DNA of 64,000 nt from Actinomycetota bacterium (lineage in GTDB: Bacteria > Actinomycetota > Thermoleophilia > Solirubrobacterales > Solirubrobacteraceae): NCBI GenBank assembly GCA_005885515.1, contig VAWK01000029.1:13005-77004 (forward strand), read 5' to 3'. The position numbers were made by a program, and so were the translations under genes. Of the stretch, positions 8,377 through 16,419 are shown in pieces (within the stretch, counting starts at the first letter, position 1; the number at the start of each line of letters is the position of its first letter). A model generated the notes under the pieces. It had not been told where the DNA came from, ran no database searches, and was given only the letters and a program-made list of their open reading frames with translations.

Positions 8377-8412
8377 CGCCGCATCGTAGCCTGAAGGCCG
8401 CGGCGGTGGGAA

Positions 8413-8433
8413 GTGAACAGTCCTACTATTTAC
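8413..8433. promoter_or_regulatory. Imperfect 21-bp palindrome upstream of acyl-CoA operon
   Basis: Half-sites GTGAACAGT and ACTATTTAC are separated by 3 bp and match as inverted repeats at 7 of 9 positions. The site lies 37 bp before the GTG of the hydratase gene and overlaps the stop codon of the gene at 8430. A second copy with the same GTAAACAGT half-site is at 9464-9484, before an acyl-CoA dehydrogenase. Probably an operator for a MerR- or TetR-type repressor. Confidence 0.5.
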
Positions 8434-9362
8434 TTTTCGTCGTCCTCCCGCTCCCGCGGGCGCTGCCGCCCGGAGCGTCGCTCGGTGAGCCTGCGCAGGG
8501 CCGCCAGGCTGACCGTCCGCCCGCGGGCCGGCGGCTGCACGCGCAGGGGAAAGTTGATCGCGAACACGTCCAGCAGCGTGCCCGTCGAGAGCCCTTCCGA
8601 GCTCGCCGAGATGCGCGTGCGCACGGGCAGCCCGCTCGCCGCGATGAACGTTTCAAGCAGCGTCGACGGCGGAGCGGGAGCGCTTCGCGGGGAGCGTGCG
8701 GCGGCACGCTGCGCGAAGATGTTCCTCAGGATGCTCCGCGGCTTGGCCGGCACCGCTGGTTCTTCCAGCGCAGCGGGCGCCACCGTCGCCCTGAAGCCCG
8801 TGATCGACTGATCGTCGATGACGCCGTGGCCGAGCTCGGTCACGCTGCGGGCGCCGCGGAGCGTCGACGCCAGGGCCCGGAACGTGCTCGCCACGGCGCT
8901 CGCGGGCGAACCGCCGCCGCCCGGCCCGAACAGCCCGTCCAGCCCGCCGCCGCGTCCGAGGTCGACCCAGGGACGACCCCCATCACGGTGCGCGACCCGC
9001 GGCTCGTATACGTAGACCGTTTCGTGCACCACGCGCAGCCTCAGAGTGTGCCCGAGCAGCGTGAGCGCGAACGAGCCGGCCGGCGGCGAGAGCGTCGCTT
9101 CACCCGACAGGTCGGTGTCGAACAGCTTCTGGAACGCCTCCGCTTCGCGTGGCAGGTGCGCGCCGGAGGCGGTGATCGAGGTCCGCAGCCGGAAGCGCTC
9201 GCTGATCACGCGCACGGCTTCCATCTTCTGTGCGAGCGCCGCCAGGTCGGGCGGCAGCGGCGACTCACCCGGGCGCAGCGGCACGGTCGCGGCGCGTGCG
9301 GGCGTAGCGGTCAGGGCCAATGCGAGCAGCGGCGCGCACAGCGTCACGGCTGCTCTCGTCAC
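8430..9362 (-). CDS. Secreted protein, possibly LolA/LppX-like lipid-binding fold
   Basis: A 310-residue exported protein. The first 25 residues are a Sec signal peptide (basic start, hydrophobic core, cleavage after PARA), with no lipobox cysteine. The mature part has alternating short beta-like segments and a proline/alanine-rich region, ending in a strongly charged tail (REREDDEK). The architecture is reminiscent of LolA/LppX-type lipid-binding periplasmic proteins, but no signature motif is decisive. The GTG at 9362 has GGGGAGGTG just upstream, which supports this start. Located between the two palindromes that flank it, in the middle of acyl-CoA genes. Confidence 0.6.
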   Translation of the reverse strand: MTRAAVTLCAPLLALALTATPARAATVPLRPGESPLPPDLAALAQKMEAVRVISERFRLRTSITASGAHLPREAEAFQKLFDTDLSGEATLSPPAGSFALTLLGHTLRLRVVHETVYVYEPRVAHRDGGRPWVDLGRGGGLDGLFGPGGGGSPASAVASTFRALASTLRGARSVTELGHGVIDDQSITGFRATVAPAALEEPAVPAKPRSILRNIFAQRAAARSPRSAPAPPSTLLETFIAASGLPVRTRISASSEGLSTGTLLDVFAINFPLRVQPPARGRTVSLAALRRLTERRSGRQRPREREDDEK

Positions 9363-9463
9363 GATGGCACCTCCCCGCTAGGGCGATCTGCGATCGCGGT
9401 CGCCTGCATCCTAGCTCTGCGCGGCCCCGCGGCGGCCCGGCGGCGTGGGTCGCACTGCCAGAA

Positions 9464-9484
9464 GTATGTAGCGCTACTGTTTAC
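9464..9484. promoter_or_regulatory. Second copy of the 21-bp palindrome, upstream of acyl-CoA dehydrogenase
   Basis: On the minus strand this begins with the half-site GTAAACAGT, and its centre contains the perfect palindrome GTAGCGCTAC (9468-9477). Aligned to the site at 8413-8433 (opposite orientation) it is identical at 14 of 21 positions. It lies 94 bp before the ATG of the acyl-CoA dehydrogenase and about 100 bp before the divergent secreted-protein gene, so it could control either. Confidence 0.5.
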
Positions 9485-9577
9485 TTTTTGGCGACGCTGC
9501 ACTAGCGTCTGCTGATCCCGGGCGCCGGTCGCCACGCGGCGCCGGCCGGGACCATCGACATAAGGAGACCGCCCACC

Positions 9578-10768
9578 ATGGCCGCCACCGCCGAGAGCGT
9601 GCTGAAGCCCGACTTCCAGACCAGGCGCAAGCACTTCATCTTCACCGACGAGCACGAACAGCTGCGCGAGTCGATCACCAACTTCGCCGTCAAAGAGCTC
9701 GCGCCGCACGCGGAGGAATGGGAGGAGACGACGTTCCCCGACTGGGTGTTCACGCGCATGGGCGAGCTCGGCTTCCTCGGCCTGGACAAGCCCGAGCAGT
9801 ACGGCGGCCAGGGCGGCGACTACTTCTCGGCGATGGTGCTGGGCGAGGCGATCGCCCACGCCAACTGCGGCGGGCTCGCGATGGGCGTCGCGGTGCAGAC
9901 GGACATGGCGATGCCGCCGATCCTCGCCTTCGGCACCGAGGAGCAGAAGCAGCAGTGGGTCGTGCCCGCGATCAAGGGCGAGAAGATCCTCTGTCTCGGC
10001 ATCACCGAGCCCGACGCCGGCTCTGATGTCAAAGGCATCAAGACTCGCGCTGTGCGCGACGGCGACGAGTACGTGATCAACGGCTCCAAGACGTTCATCA
10101 CCAACGGCCACCGCGCCCACCTGATCGTGCTCGTCACCAAGACCGACCCCGACGCCGGCTACGACGGCTTCAGCCTGTTCCTCGTGCCGATGGACGCCCC
10201 GGGGGTGATCCGCGAGGAGAAGCTCAAAAAGCTGGGCATGCACGCCTCCGACACCGCGCTGCTTGCCTTCCAGGACGTGCGCGTGCCGGCCTCGGCGCTG
10301 CTCGGCCAGGAGGGCAAGGGCTTCTACCACATCATGTGGGAGCTGCAGGGCGAGCGCATGATCGGCGCCGCCGGCAGCCTCGCCGGCGCGCAGCGGTGCT
10401 TCGACCGCACGCTCGCCTACGCCAAAGAGCGCGAAGCGTTCGGCAAAGCGATCGGCCACTTCCAGGTGATTCGCCACAAGTTCGCCGAGATGGCGACCAA
10501 AATCGAGGCCGCGCGCCAGCTCGTGTACGTGACCGCGTGGCGCTTCGCGAACGGCGAGTACCCCGTGCGCGAGATCTCGATGGCCAAGCTGTTCGCCTCG
10601 CGCGTCGCGGTCGAAGTCGCGGACGAGTGCATCCAGATCCACGGCGGCGCCGGCTATATGAAGGAGTACAACGTCGAGCGCGCGTGGCGCGACGCGCGCC
10701 TGAACCGCATCGGTGCCGGCACCGACGAGATAATGCTCGAGGTCATCGGCCGCTCGTACGGGCTGTAG
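9578..10768 (+). CDS. Acyl-CoA dehydrogenase
   Basis: A 396-residue FAD-dependent acyl-CoA dehydrogenase that oxidises an acyl-CoA to the 2-enoyl-CoA and passes electrons to ETF. Family motifs are CLGITEPDAGSD (flavin/substrate site), the KLGMHASDTA segment, QIHGGAGYMKEY and the C-terminal IGAGTDEIM. The catalytic base is not at the usual C-terminal position (glycine there). The segment ELQGERM offers Glu259, as in long-chain and isovaleryl-CoA dehydrogenases, which points to long or branched substrates. AAGGAG lies 10-11 nt before the ATG. A palindrome upstream suggests shared control with the hydratase operon. Confidence 0.93.
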   Translation: MAATAESVLKPDFQTRRKHFIFTDEHEQLRESITNFAVKELAPHAEEWEETTFPDWVFTRMGELGFLGLDKPEQYGGQGGDYFSAMVLGEAIAHANCGGLAMGVAVQTDMAMPPILAFGTEEQKQQWVVPAIKGEKILCLGITEPDAGSDVKGIKTRAVRDGDEYVINGSKTFITNGHRAHLIVLVTKTDPDAGYDGFSLFLVPMDAPGVIREEKLKKLGMHASDTALLAFQDVRVPASALLGQEGKGFYHIMWELQGERMIGAAGSLAGAQRCFDRTLAYAKEREAFGKAIGHFQVIRHKFAEMATKIEAARQLVYVTAWRFANGEYPVREISMAKLFASRVAVEVADECIQIHGGAGYMKEYNVERAWRDARLNRIGAGTDEIMLEVIGRSYGL

Positions 10769-10780
10769 GCGGCGCCCCCG

Positions 10781-10803
10781 GGCGCCCGCCCGGCCCGGGC
10801 GCC
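10781..10803. terminator. GC-rich hairpin between convergent genes
   Basis: Stem GGCGCCCG (10781-10788) pairs perfectly with CGGGCGCC (10796-10803) around a 7-nt loop. It sits between the ends of the acyl-CoA dehydrogenase and the convergent lipoprotein gene and could serve both. There is no T-run, as is usual in high-GC genomes. Confidence 0.5.
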
Positions 10804-10853
10804 GGGCGAAGCACGCCCCCGAAGCGCGTGATGTCGCTCGCGCCTTCTTGCCG

Positions 10854-11768
10854 CTAGCGCGCGGCGGCGAGCGTGCGCGTGTAGAGCTGGGTCACGATCG
10901 CCTCGATCGTGGCCGCGGTCACGCCCAGCGCGGGGCAGCAGGTGGCGCGCCCGGGGGGAGTCAGCCCGATCTCCAGGTGCGGCCCCGAGGAGATCCCCAC
11001 GACGCCGCACCCGACCTCGGCGACCGGCTGCCCAGCCTGCACGTGGGCGCCGACCGGGACCAGCGCCGGCGCCGCGTGGCCGTAGTACACGTACCAGCCG
11101 GCATACGGGCCGCCGGCGACCCGCTCGATGGGGGCGTACGGCCCGAAGCCCGAGATGCCCTCCTGCACGATCGTGCCCGCCGTGATCGCCACCTCCACCG
11201 CGCGCGGGCCGCAGGCGCCGCCGGCGGTCGAGATGTCCACCCCCTGGTCGAGGCTCCACGTCTGCGGCGCGAGCGCCACCGAGATCGGCTCGATCGGGAA
11301 CGCGTAGCTGCCCTCGGCGGCGTACGTGTAGGTGGCGCCCCGTTCGAAGGACTGCACCGTTTCGCCCGACGGCAGGACGATCCCGGCGGCGCGAGCTTGC
11401 GCGATCTCGGCCTTGATCTGGGCGTCCGACGGCGCGCCGGCCGCCACGTGCAGGCCTCCCGAGCCGGAGGCTGCAGGCAGGCGGTCCGGCTTTGAGCCAA
11501 TCTTGCCGCTCACCTCCCCGGCGGCCGCCGACGACGACGCCGGAGGCAGCGGCAGCCCGCCGCCCGCGCGCGCGCTGGCGGAGCGATGCGCGTGGCCCGC
11601 ATGGGCGCCGCTTCCGGGCCCGCTAACGCCTGTCCCCGCGTGGCGCGCGGCGCGCGGGCCTCGTGCCCCGGAGGCGGAGTCGGCCGTCTTGCGAGCGGTC
11701 CCCGAGCTGCACGCCGACAGCAGCAAGCCGGCCAGGAGCAGCGCCACAGTGCTCGCGCGGGCGATCAT
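10854..11768 (-). CDS. Lipoprotein with divergent M23-type (LytM-like) domain
   Basis: A lipoprotein of 304 residues from the ATG at 11768; an in-frame ATG at 11798 would add ten. The signal [20 protein letters not shown] carries a lipobox at Cys20. A disordered Ala/Gly/His-rich linker leads to an M23-like beta domain at about 150-300. The zinc-site motifs are altered: the HxGxD position reads DQGVD (Asp174, Asp178), the HLH motif reads HLE (His264, Glu266), and YYGH (His231) is kept. It may be a degenerate binder of peptidoglycan or an enzyme with acidic ligands. Ends convergent with the acyl-CoA dehydrogenase across a hairpin. Confidence 0.75.
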   Translation of the reverse strand: MIARASTVALLLAGLLLSACSSGTARKTADSASGARGPRAARHAGTGVSGPGSGAHAGHAHRSASARAGGGLPLPPASSSAAAGEVSGKIGSKPDRLPAASGSGGLHVAAGAPSDAQIKAEIAQARAAGIVLPSGETVQSFERGATYTYAAEGSYAFPIEPISVALAPQTWSLDQGVDISTAGGACGPRAVEVAITAGTIVQEGISGFGPYAPIERVAGGPYAGWYVYYGHAAPALVPVGAHVQAGQPVAEVGCGVVGISSGPHLEIGLTPPGRATCCPALGVTAATIEAIVTQLYTRTLAAAR

Positions 11769-11859
11769 ATGCCGAGGAGCAGCCGCAATCGAGATCAATG
11801 ATGGACGATCTGCGCCCGCCGCGAGGGCGATTGATTCCGCCTACGATCACGCCAGGAGC

Positions 11860-13005
11860 GTGAGCTGGCCAGTACCCCCATTCACCCAGGAGCACGAGGA
11901 CCTGCGCGACTCGATTCGCGGCTTTCTGCAACGCGAGCTCGCGCCGCACGCCCAGCGCTGGGAGGAGGAGCGGTGGTTCCCCAACGACGTCTTTGAGGCG
12001 CTCGCCGGCCAGGGACTGTTGGGGCTGAAGTACCCAGCCGAGTACGGCGGGCAGGGCGGCGACTACCTGCACGAGTCGGTGCTGTGCGAGGAGCTCGCGC
12101 GCATCGGCTCCGGCGGCACGGCCGCGGGCATCGGAGCGCACGTGAACATCGCCACGCCGCCGATCTGGAAGTTCGGCTCAGAGCGGCAGAAGCAGCGCTA
12201 CCTCGTGCCCGCGATTCGCGGTGAGAAGATCGGCGCGCTCGGCATCACCGAGCCCGGGGCCGGCTCGGACGTTGCCTCGCTGCGCGCCAGCGCCGAGCCG
12301 GCGAGCGGAGGCTGGGTGCTCAACGGCGAGAAGACGTACATCACCAACGGCGTGCGCGCCGACTTCATCGTCACCGCCGTTCGCACCACCGCCGAGGGCG
12401 GCCACCACGGCACCTCGTTTTTGATCGTCGACCGCGGCGATGGGGTCAGCTCGTCAAAGCTCGACAAGCTCGGCTGGCACGCCTCCGACACGGCCACGAT
12501 CGCTTTCGAGGACGTGTTCGTGCCCGAAGACAACCTGCTCGGCCCGCTGAACGAGGGCTTCAGGCTGATCATGGCCAACTTCCAGTGGGAGCGGCTCGCG
12601 ATGGCCCTGGGCGCGGTCGGGGCGATGCAGCTGGCGTGGGAGCGCACGGCGGCCTTCGCGCGCGAGCGACACGCTTTCGGCCGGCCGCTGTCGGGCCACC
12701 AGGCGATCCGGCACAAGCTCGCCGATCTCGCCGCCTCCACGTATGCCTGCCGCTGCGTCACCTACGACGCGCTGCGCCGCTTCGTCGACGGCCAGGAGCC
12801 CGTGAGCGAGGTGACGATGGCCAAGCTGCTCACGCAGCGCGCCTGCTTCGAGCTGATGGACGCCTGCCTGCAAATCCACGGCGGCGCCGGCTACATGCGC
12901 GAGTACTGGGTCGAGCGCGCGGCCCGCGACGCTCGCCTGGGCCCGATCGGCGGCGGCAGCGACGAGATCATGCGCGAGATTCTCGGGCGCACACTGAGCC
13001 TGTAG
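11860..13005 (+). CDS. Acyl-CoA dehydrogenase (second paralogue)
   Basis: A 381-residue acyl-CoA dehydrogenase clearly related to the one at 9578, with ALGITEPGAGSD, KLGWHASDTA, QIHGGAGYMREY and IGGGSDEIM in the same order. The predicted catalytic glutamate is Glu244 in FQWERLA, again in the internal helix-G position used by long-chain and isovaleryl-CoA enzymes. Homology begins at PPFTQEHEDLRDSIR. The only plausible nearby start is GTG at 11860, whose GGAG is only 1 nt away, so the start is uncertain. Divergent from the M23-like lipoprotein, with only about 90 bp between them. Confidence 0.9.
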   Translation: MSWPVPPFTQEHEDLRDSIRGFLQRELAPHAQRWEEERWFPNDVFEALAGQGLLGLKYPAEYGGQGGDYLHESVLCEELARIGSGGTAAGIGAHVNIATPPIWKFGSERQKQRYLVPAIRGEKIGALGITEPGAGSDVASLRASAEPASGGWVLNGEKTYITNGVRADFIVTAVRTTAEGGHHGTSFLIVDRGDGVSSSKLDKLGWHASDTATIAFEDVFVPEDNLLGPLNEGFRLIMANFQWERLAMALGAVGAMQLAWERTAAFARERHAFGRPLSGHQAIRHKLADLAASTYACRCVTYDALRRFVDGQEPVSEVTMAKLLTQRACFELMDACLQIHGGAGYMREYWVERAARDARLGPIGGGSDEIMREILGRTLSL

Positions 13006-13086
13006 CCGCCGCGCCGGCCGCGCGACTGTGGTCGAAGGCTGCCTTTCGGGGCTCATGTCGCCGCGCGCCGCGACCGATACGACGGC

Positions 13087-13902
13087 GTGGCACAACACCG
13101 CCTCGCATTGCTCGCCTCCGCAGGCGTGCTTGCAGCATCTGCATACCTGCCCGCCCCACCTGCGCTCGGCGCCGGACGCAGCCATGTCGCGGACTACCGC
13201 CTGGCCGCCCCTCACGGGACGCACAGGCACGGTGCGCGCTGCACCGCGAACCGCAGGCACCGCCGCGCGTTGCGCCACCGCGCCAGGCACGCAAGCTATC
13301 GCAGCGGCTCAGGAACGCCGCTCGTGCGGCGCGGCTCGCGCTGCCAGCACCGGCGCAGAGGCAGCCGGCGCCGGCGCGTCCGGCGGCGCGCCGGGCACGT
13401 GCCAGCCGCGGCCCACAGCAGCACGTGCGTCGATGCCAACCTCATGCCCACAGCGGCGGACCTCGACCGCATTCGCGTCGCCACGCTGTGCCTGGTCAAC
13501 CGTGAACGCGCCGGCCAGGGAGAGAGCGCGTTGAGCGCCGACCCGCACATGGCCTGTGCCGCACAGGCGCACAGCGACGACATGGCTTCGGCCGACTACT
13601 TCGATCACGTCGGGCCGCGCGGCGACACCCCCGCCAGCCGCCTGCGCGGCTGCGGCTACTTCGCAGGAGCACGGCTGGGCTATGAAATCGGCGAGAACAT
13701 CGCCTGGGGCACGCTGTGGCTGGCCACCCCGCACGCGATCGTCGCCGCCTGGATGGCCTCCCCGGGACACCGCGCCAACATCCTCGACGCCCGCTATCGC
13801 GACACCGCGATCGGCGTCTCTGCGCAGCCGCTGGCATCCCTGGCGCGCGGCCAGGCGGGGGCCATGTACACGCAGGACTTCGGCGTCCTCATCGGCGGGT
13901 AG
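13087..13902 (+). CDS. Secreted CAP-domain (YkwD/SCP-like) protein
   Basis: A 271-residue exported protein. Residues 1-29 form a Sec signal peptide. Residues 30-115 are an unusual Arg/His-rich low-complexity linker (about one arginine in three in places), and the CAP domain occupies 120-270. CAP motifs are visible: His162 in AAQAHSDDM, YFDHVGPRG, Glu203 in IGENIAWG and His228 in WMASPGHRANIL. Bacterial CAP proteins are extracellular and their activity is mostly unknown. Starts at GTG 13087, with no strong ribosome site. Four cysteines in and beside the CAP domain may form disulfides. Confidence 0.85.
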   Translation: MAQHRLALLASAGVLAASAYLPAPPALGAGRSHVADYRLAAPHGTHRHGARCTANRRHRRALRHRARHASYRSGSGTPLVRRGSRCQHRRRGSRRRRVRRRAGHVPAAAHSSTCVDANLMPTAADLDRIRVATLCLVNRERAGQGESALSADPHMACAAQAHSDDMASADYFDHVGPRGDTPASRLRGCGYFAGARLGYEIGENIAWGTLWLATPHAIVAAWMASPGHRANILDARYRDTAIGVSAQPLASLARGQAGAMYTQDFGVLIGG

Positions 13903-13915
13903 CCCCGCCCCGCGC

Positions 13916-13965
13916 CGCCGGCGAGCGCCGCCGGCCGTATCGCCGGCGAGCGATGCCGGCCGTAT
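13916..13965. repeat. Tandem 25-bp repeat, each unit hairpin-forming
   Basis: Positions 13916-13940 and 13941-13965 are direct tandem copies differing at two bases (CC versus AT in the loop). Each unit folds: GCCGGCG (13917-13923) pairs with CGCCGGC (13929-13935) in the first, and GCCGGC with GCCGGC in the second. They lie just after the CAP gene and 42 bp before the next start, so could act as a double terminator. Confidence 0.6.
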
Positions 13966-14007
13966 ATAACTTCGACTCCCCGACCGCGACAAGGAGAGCG
14001 AACGACC

Positions 14008-14835
14008 ATGGGAGTACTCGACGGCAGGGCGGCGATCGTCACAGGATCGGCGCGCGGGATCGGACGCGCCACCGCGGAGCTGCTCGCCTCCGAGGGCGCC
14101 CACGTGCTCATCAACGACCTCGACGGCGACATCGCAGCGCAGGCCGGCGAGGAGATCGCCGGCGAGACGGCGGTGTTCGCGGGCGACCTCACCAAGCCCG
14201 GCGTGCCGGATCAGCTCGTGCAGACCGCGGTGGACGCGTTTGGCAAGCTCGACATCATCGTCAACAACGCCGGCTACACGCTCGACGCGCCCGTGCACAA
14301 GATGTCCGACGAGCACTTCCAGGCGATGCTCGACATCCACACCGTGGTCCCGTTTCGCGTGATCCGTGCCGCCGCTCCGCACCTGCGCGAGCCGGCCAAG
14401 AAAGAGCGCGAGGAAGGGCGCGAGGTGTTCCGCAAGATCGTCAACGTCTCCTCCACCTCCGGCACCTTCGGCAACGCCGGCCAGGCCAACTACTCGTCCG
14501 CCAAGGCCGCGGTGGTGGGGCTCACGAAAACGATCGCCAAGGAGTGGGGGCAGTTCAAAGTCAACGTCAACGCCGTCGCCTTCGGCTTCATCGACACGCG
14601 GCTCACCCAGGCCAAGGTCGAGGGGAACGTGATGCAGAAGGACGGCGAGACGATCCAGCTCGGCATTCCCGAGCAGATGCGCCAGATGGCTCCCATGATG
14701 ATCCCGCTGGGGCGCCCCGCCAGCCCCGCCGAGGCCGCCGGCGCGATCTTGTTCCTGTGCTCGCCGTGGTCCAACTACGTGCACGGCCAGACGCTGCACG
14801 TGACCGGCGGCATGTTCGGCGGCATGTCCGGATAG
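14008..14835 (+). CDS. Short-chain dehydrogenase/reductase (FabG/HSD-like)
   Basis: A 275-residue classical SDR. The cofactor motif is VTGSARGIGRA (residues 11-21), NNAG is at 86-89, and the catalytic set is a serine in NVSSTSG (about 149), Tyr162 and Lys166 in NYSSAKAA. A lysine/glutamate-rich insert (about 129-143) precedes the catalytic strand. The C-terminus contains FLCSPWSNYVHGQTLHVTGG, which resembles 3-ketoacyl-CoA/ACP reductases and hydroxysteroid dehydrogenases. Substrate unknown; the acyl-CoA neighbourhood suggests a 3-hydroxyacyl-CoA or similar. AAGGAG stands 13-14 nt before the ATG. Confidence 0.9.
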   Translation: MGVLDGRAAIVTGSARGIGRATAELLASEGAHVLINDLDGDIAAQAGEEIAGETAVFAGDLTKPGVPDQLVQTAVDAFGKLDIIVNNAGYTLDAPVHKMSDEHFQAMLDIHTVVPFRVIRAAAPHLREPAKKEREEGREVFRKIVNVSSTSGTFGNAGQANYSSAKAAVVGLTKTIAKEWGQFKVNVNAVAFGFIDTRLTQAKVEGNVMQKDGETIQLGIPEQMRQMAPMMIPLGRPASPAEAAGAILFLCSPWSNYVHGQTLHVTGGMFGGMSG

Positions 14836-14856
14836 GGACCGCGGGGACGCCGGCCC

Positions 14857-15492
14857 CTACCCGCCGCAGCGGGGCCCCGCCAGGTCCAGCATGCAGCCCG
14901 AGAAGTAGGCGCCCGCCTCGGAGCCGAGGTAAGCCGCGAGCGACGCCAGCTCGGATGCGCGGCTCGCGTCGCCGGCTCCGATCGTGACCGCCGTGATTCC
15001 GTGTCGGGCCCACTCGATCGACAGCGTGCGAGCGAGGTTCTCGAGTGCCGCCCGAGCCGCTGGGGCATGCGCGCCGGCACCGGGCGCCGGCGCCAGGTAG
15101 ACGATCCTCCCGCCGCGCCCGCCGGGGATGAACGCGGCGTCCGCCAGCGCCCGCGTCACGCACCAGGTCGCCTCGGCGCACACGCGCAAGCCGGCCCGTC
15201 CGGCGCCCGCGGCGAGGAACATGCCCGCGCCGTCGACGATCAGCATCCCGGTCCGCGCCTCCGCGGCCGGCGCCGCGGCCACCGCCCGCTGGATGTCCGC
15301 CTCCGCGGCGAGCTCGCCGGCGACCGTCGCCTCGCACTCCGCAACGCGCGCCCCCAGCTCTCCGAGCGCGGCGTGGATGGCCGCGCGCGGGGAAGCGGCG
15401 CTTGGCTGCTCGCCGGCGGCGCCCACGAGCAGCACCCACACCCCCTCCAGAAGTCCCGGGCGCAGCAGCTTGGCGGCCTCGCTCGCGCGCAC
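14857..15492 (-). CDS. SDR-fold protein lacking catalytic residues
   Basis: A 211-residue protein with the later part of an SDR fold: a beta strand GRIVYLAP, the helix AARAALENLARTLSIEWARHGITAVTI, and a C-terminal AYLGSEAGAYFSGCMLDLAG that matches the SDR end. The glycine-rich cofactor motif is degraded (LLVGAAGEQPSAA), and no YxxxK exists: the region reads AHAPAARAA, with histidine or alanine in place of tyrosine. NAD(P) oxidoreduction is therefore unlikely; it may be a regulatory or structural partner of a true SDR. Start GTG at 15492 is the first that covers the homologous part. It ends convergently with the active SDR. Confidence 0.65.
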   Translation of the reverse strand: MRASEAAKLLRPGLLEGVWVLLVGAAGEQPSAASPRAAIHAALGELGARVAECEATVAGELAAEADIQRAVAAAPAAEARTGMLIVDGAGMFLAAGAGRAGLRVCAEATWCVTRALADAAFIPGGRGGRIVYLAPAPGAGAHAPAARAALENLARTLSIEWARHGITAVTIGAGDASRASELASLAAYLGSEAGAYFSGCMLDLAGPRCGG

Positions 15493-15550
15493 GGTCAGGG
15501 CGCGGCGATCGGCGCCGGCGCAGCGTCCGCCGCCAGCGCCTGACGCCCGC

Positions 15551-16336
15551 TCAGGCGGCCGCTCCCCTCGGCGCGCCCGGTCCGGTGCGGCGCCCTGCTC
15601 GCAGCTGCTTGAGGATGCCCTTGCGCCCGTGCTGCTGCAGGCCGGCATACAGGCGGCGGATCTCCGCCAGGATCTCGTCGGCCACCGCCTGCTGCTGCTC
15701 GCGCGTGGGGTCGGCGATCGGCGCCCAGCGCAGCGCGTCGCCGTACTGCACGGTCACGCGCGGAAACTGCAGCCGCTTCCAGTTGCGGATGCGCGAGGAG
15801 CCGTGCACCGCGATCGGCACCACCGGGGCTCCGCTCTGCAGCACCAGCCTGCCGATGCCCGGCTTGGCGCGCTCGGACAGTTTTCCGGTGCGCGAGCGGC
15901 CGCCCTCGCAGTACATCACCACCGCCCCCCCTTTGCCGAGAATGGTCTCCGCCGTGACGAACGTCTCCTCGTCGCGCGCTCCGCGGCGCACGGGAAACAC
16001 GCCGCCGTGCGTGTAGATGAACTGCATCGGCCGTTTGAACAGCTGCGACTTGGCCATGAAGCGCACCTTCCGGCGCAGGTAGCAGCCGATCAGGAAGTGG
16101 TCCATGAACGAGAAGTGGTTGGGCGCCAGGATGACCGCGCCGCGGCCGGGCACCTTGTCGGCCGAGATCGGTCGGGCGCGCAGGAGCGTATACGCGTACA
16201 GCGAGGTGATCACCCGACACAGCTCATAGATGGCGTCCGGCTCGCGCTCGCGCGCGCGCTTGTGAAAGCGGTCGAAGTACTCCTTCGGCCGCGGGTCGGC
16301 GTAGACCTGCTCGCGCATCGGGGCCAGCTCGTTCAT
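15551..16336 (-). CDS. 1-acyl-sn-glycerol-3-phosphate acyltransferase family protein (PlsC-like)
   Basis: A 261-residue acyltransferase of the PlsC/LPLAT family, which acylates lysophosphatidate or related lipids at the membrane. The HX4D motif is His74-Asp79 in NHFSFMDHF. The second block is YCEGGRSRTG with Glu144, and a third is VVPIAVHG. No clear membrane span is present beyond amphipathic N-terminal helices. ATG at 16336. The neighbouring glycerol kinase supplies glycerol 3-phosphate, which fits a phospholipid or glycerolipid role, although the two genes are separated by 83 bp. Confidence 0.88.
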   Translation of the reverse strand: MNELAPMREQVYADPRPKEYFDRFHKRAREREPDAIYELCRVITSLYAYTLLRARPISADKVPGRGAVILAPNHFSFMDHFLIGCYLRRKVRFMAKSQLFKRPMQFIYTHGGVFPVRRGARDEETFVTAETILGKGGAVVMYCEGGRSRTGKLSERAKPGIGRLVLQSGAPVVPIAVHGSSRIRNWKRLQFPRVTVQYGDALRWAPIADPTREQQQAVADEILAEIRRLYAGLQQHGRKGILKQLRAGRRTGPGAPRGAAA

Positions 16337-16419
16337 CTGAGCGGTCTACCGCGAGCGGCGCCCAAGGTTACGCGCGCGGCCGATCGTCGTGCGTCGCCGC
16401 AGGCCGCGCACGGCGCGCC

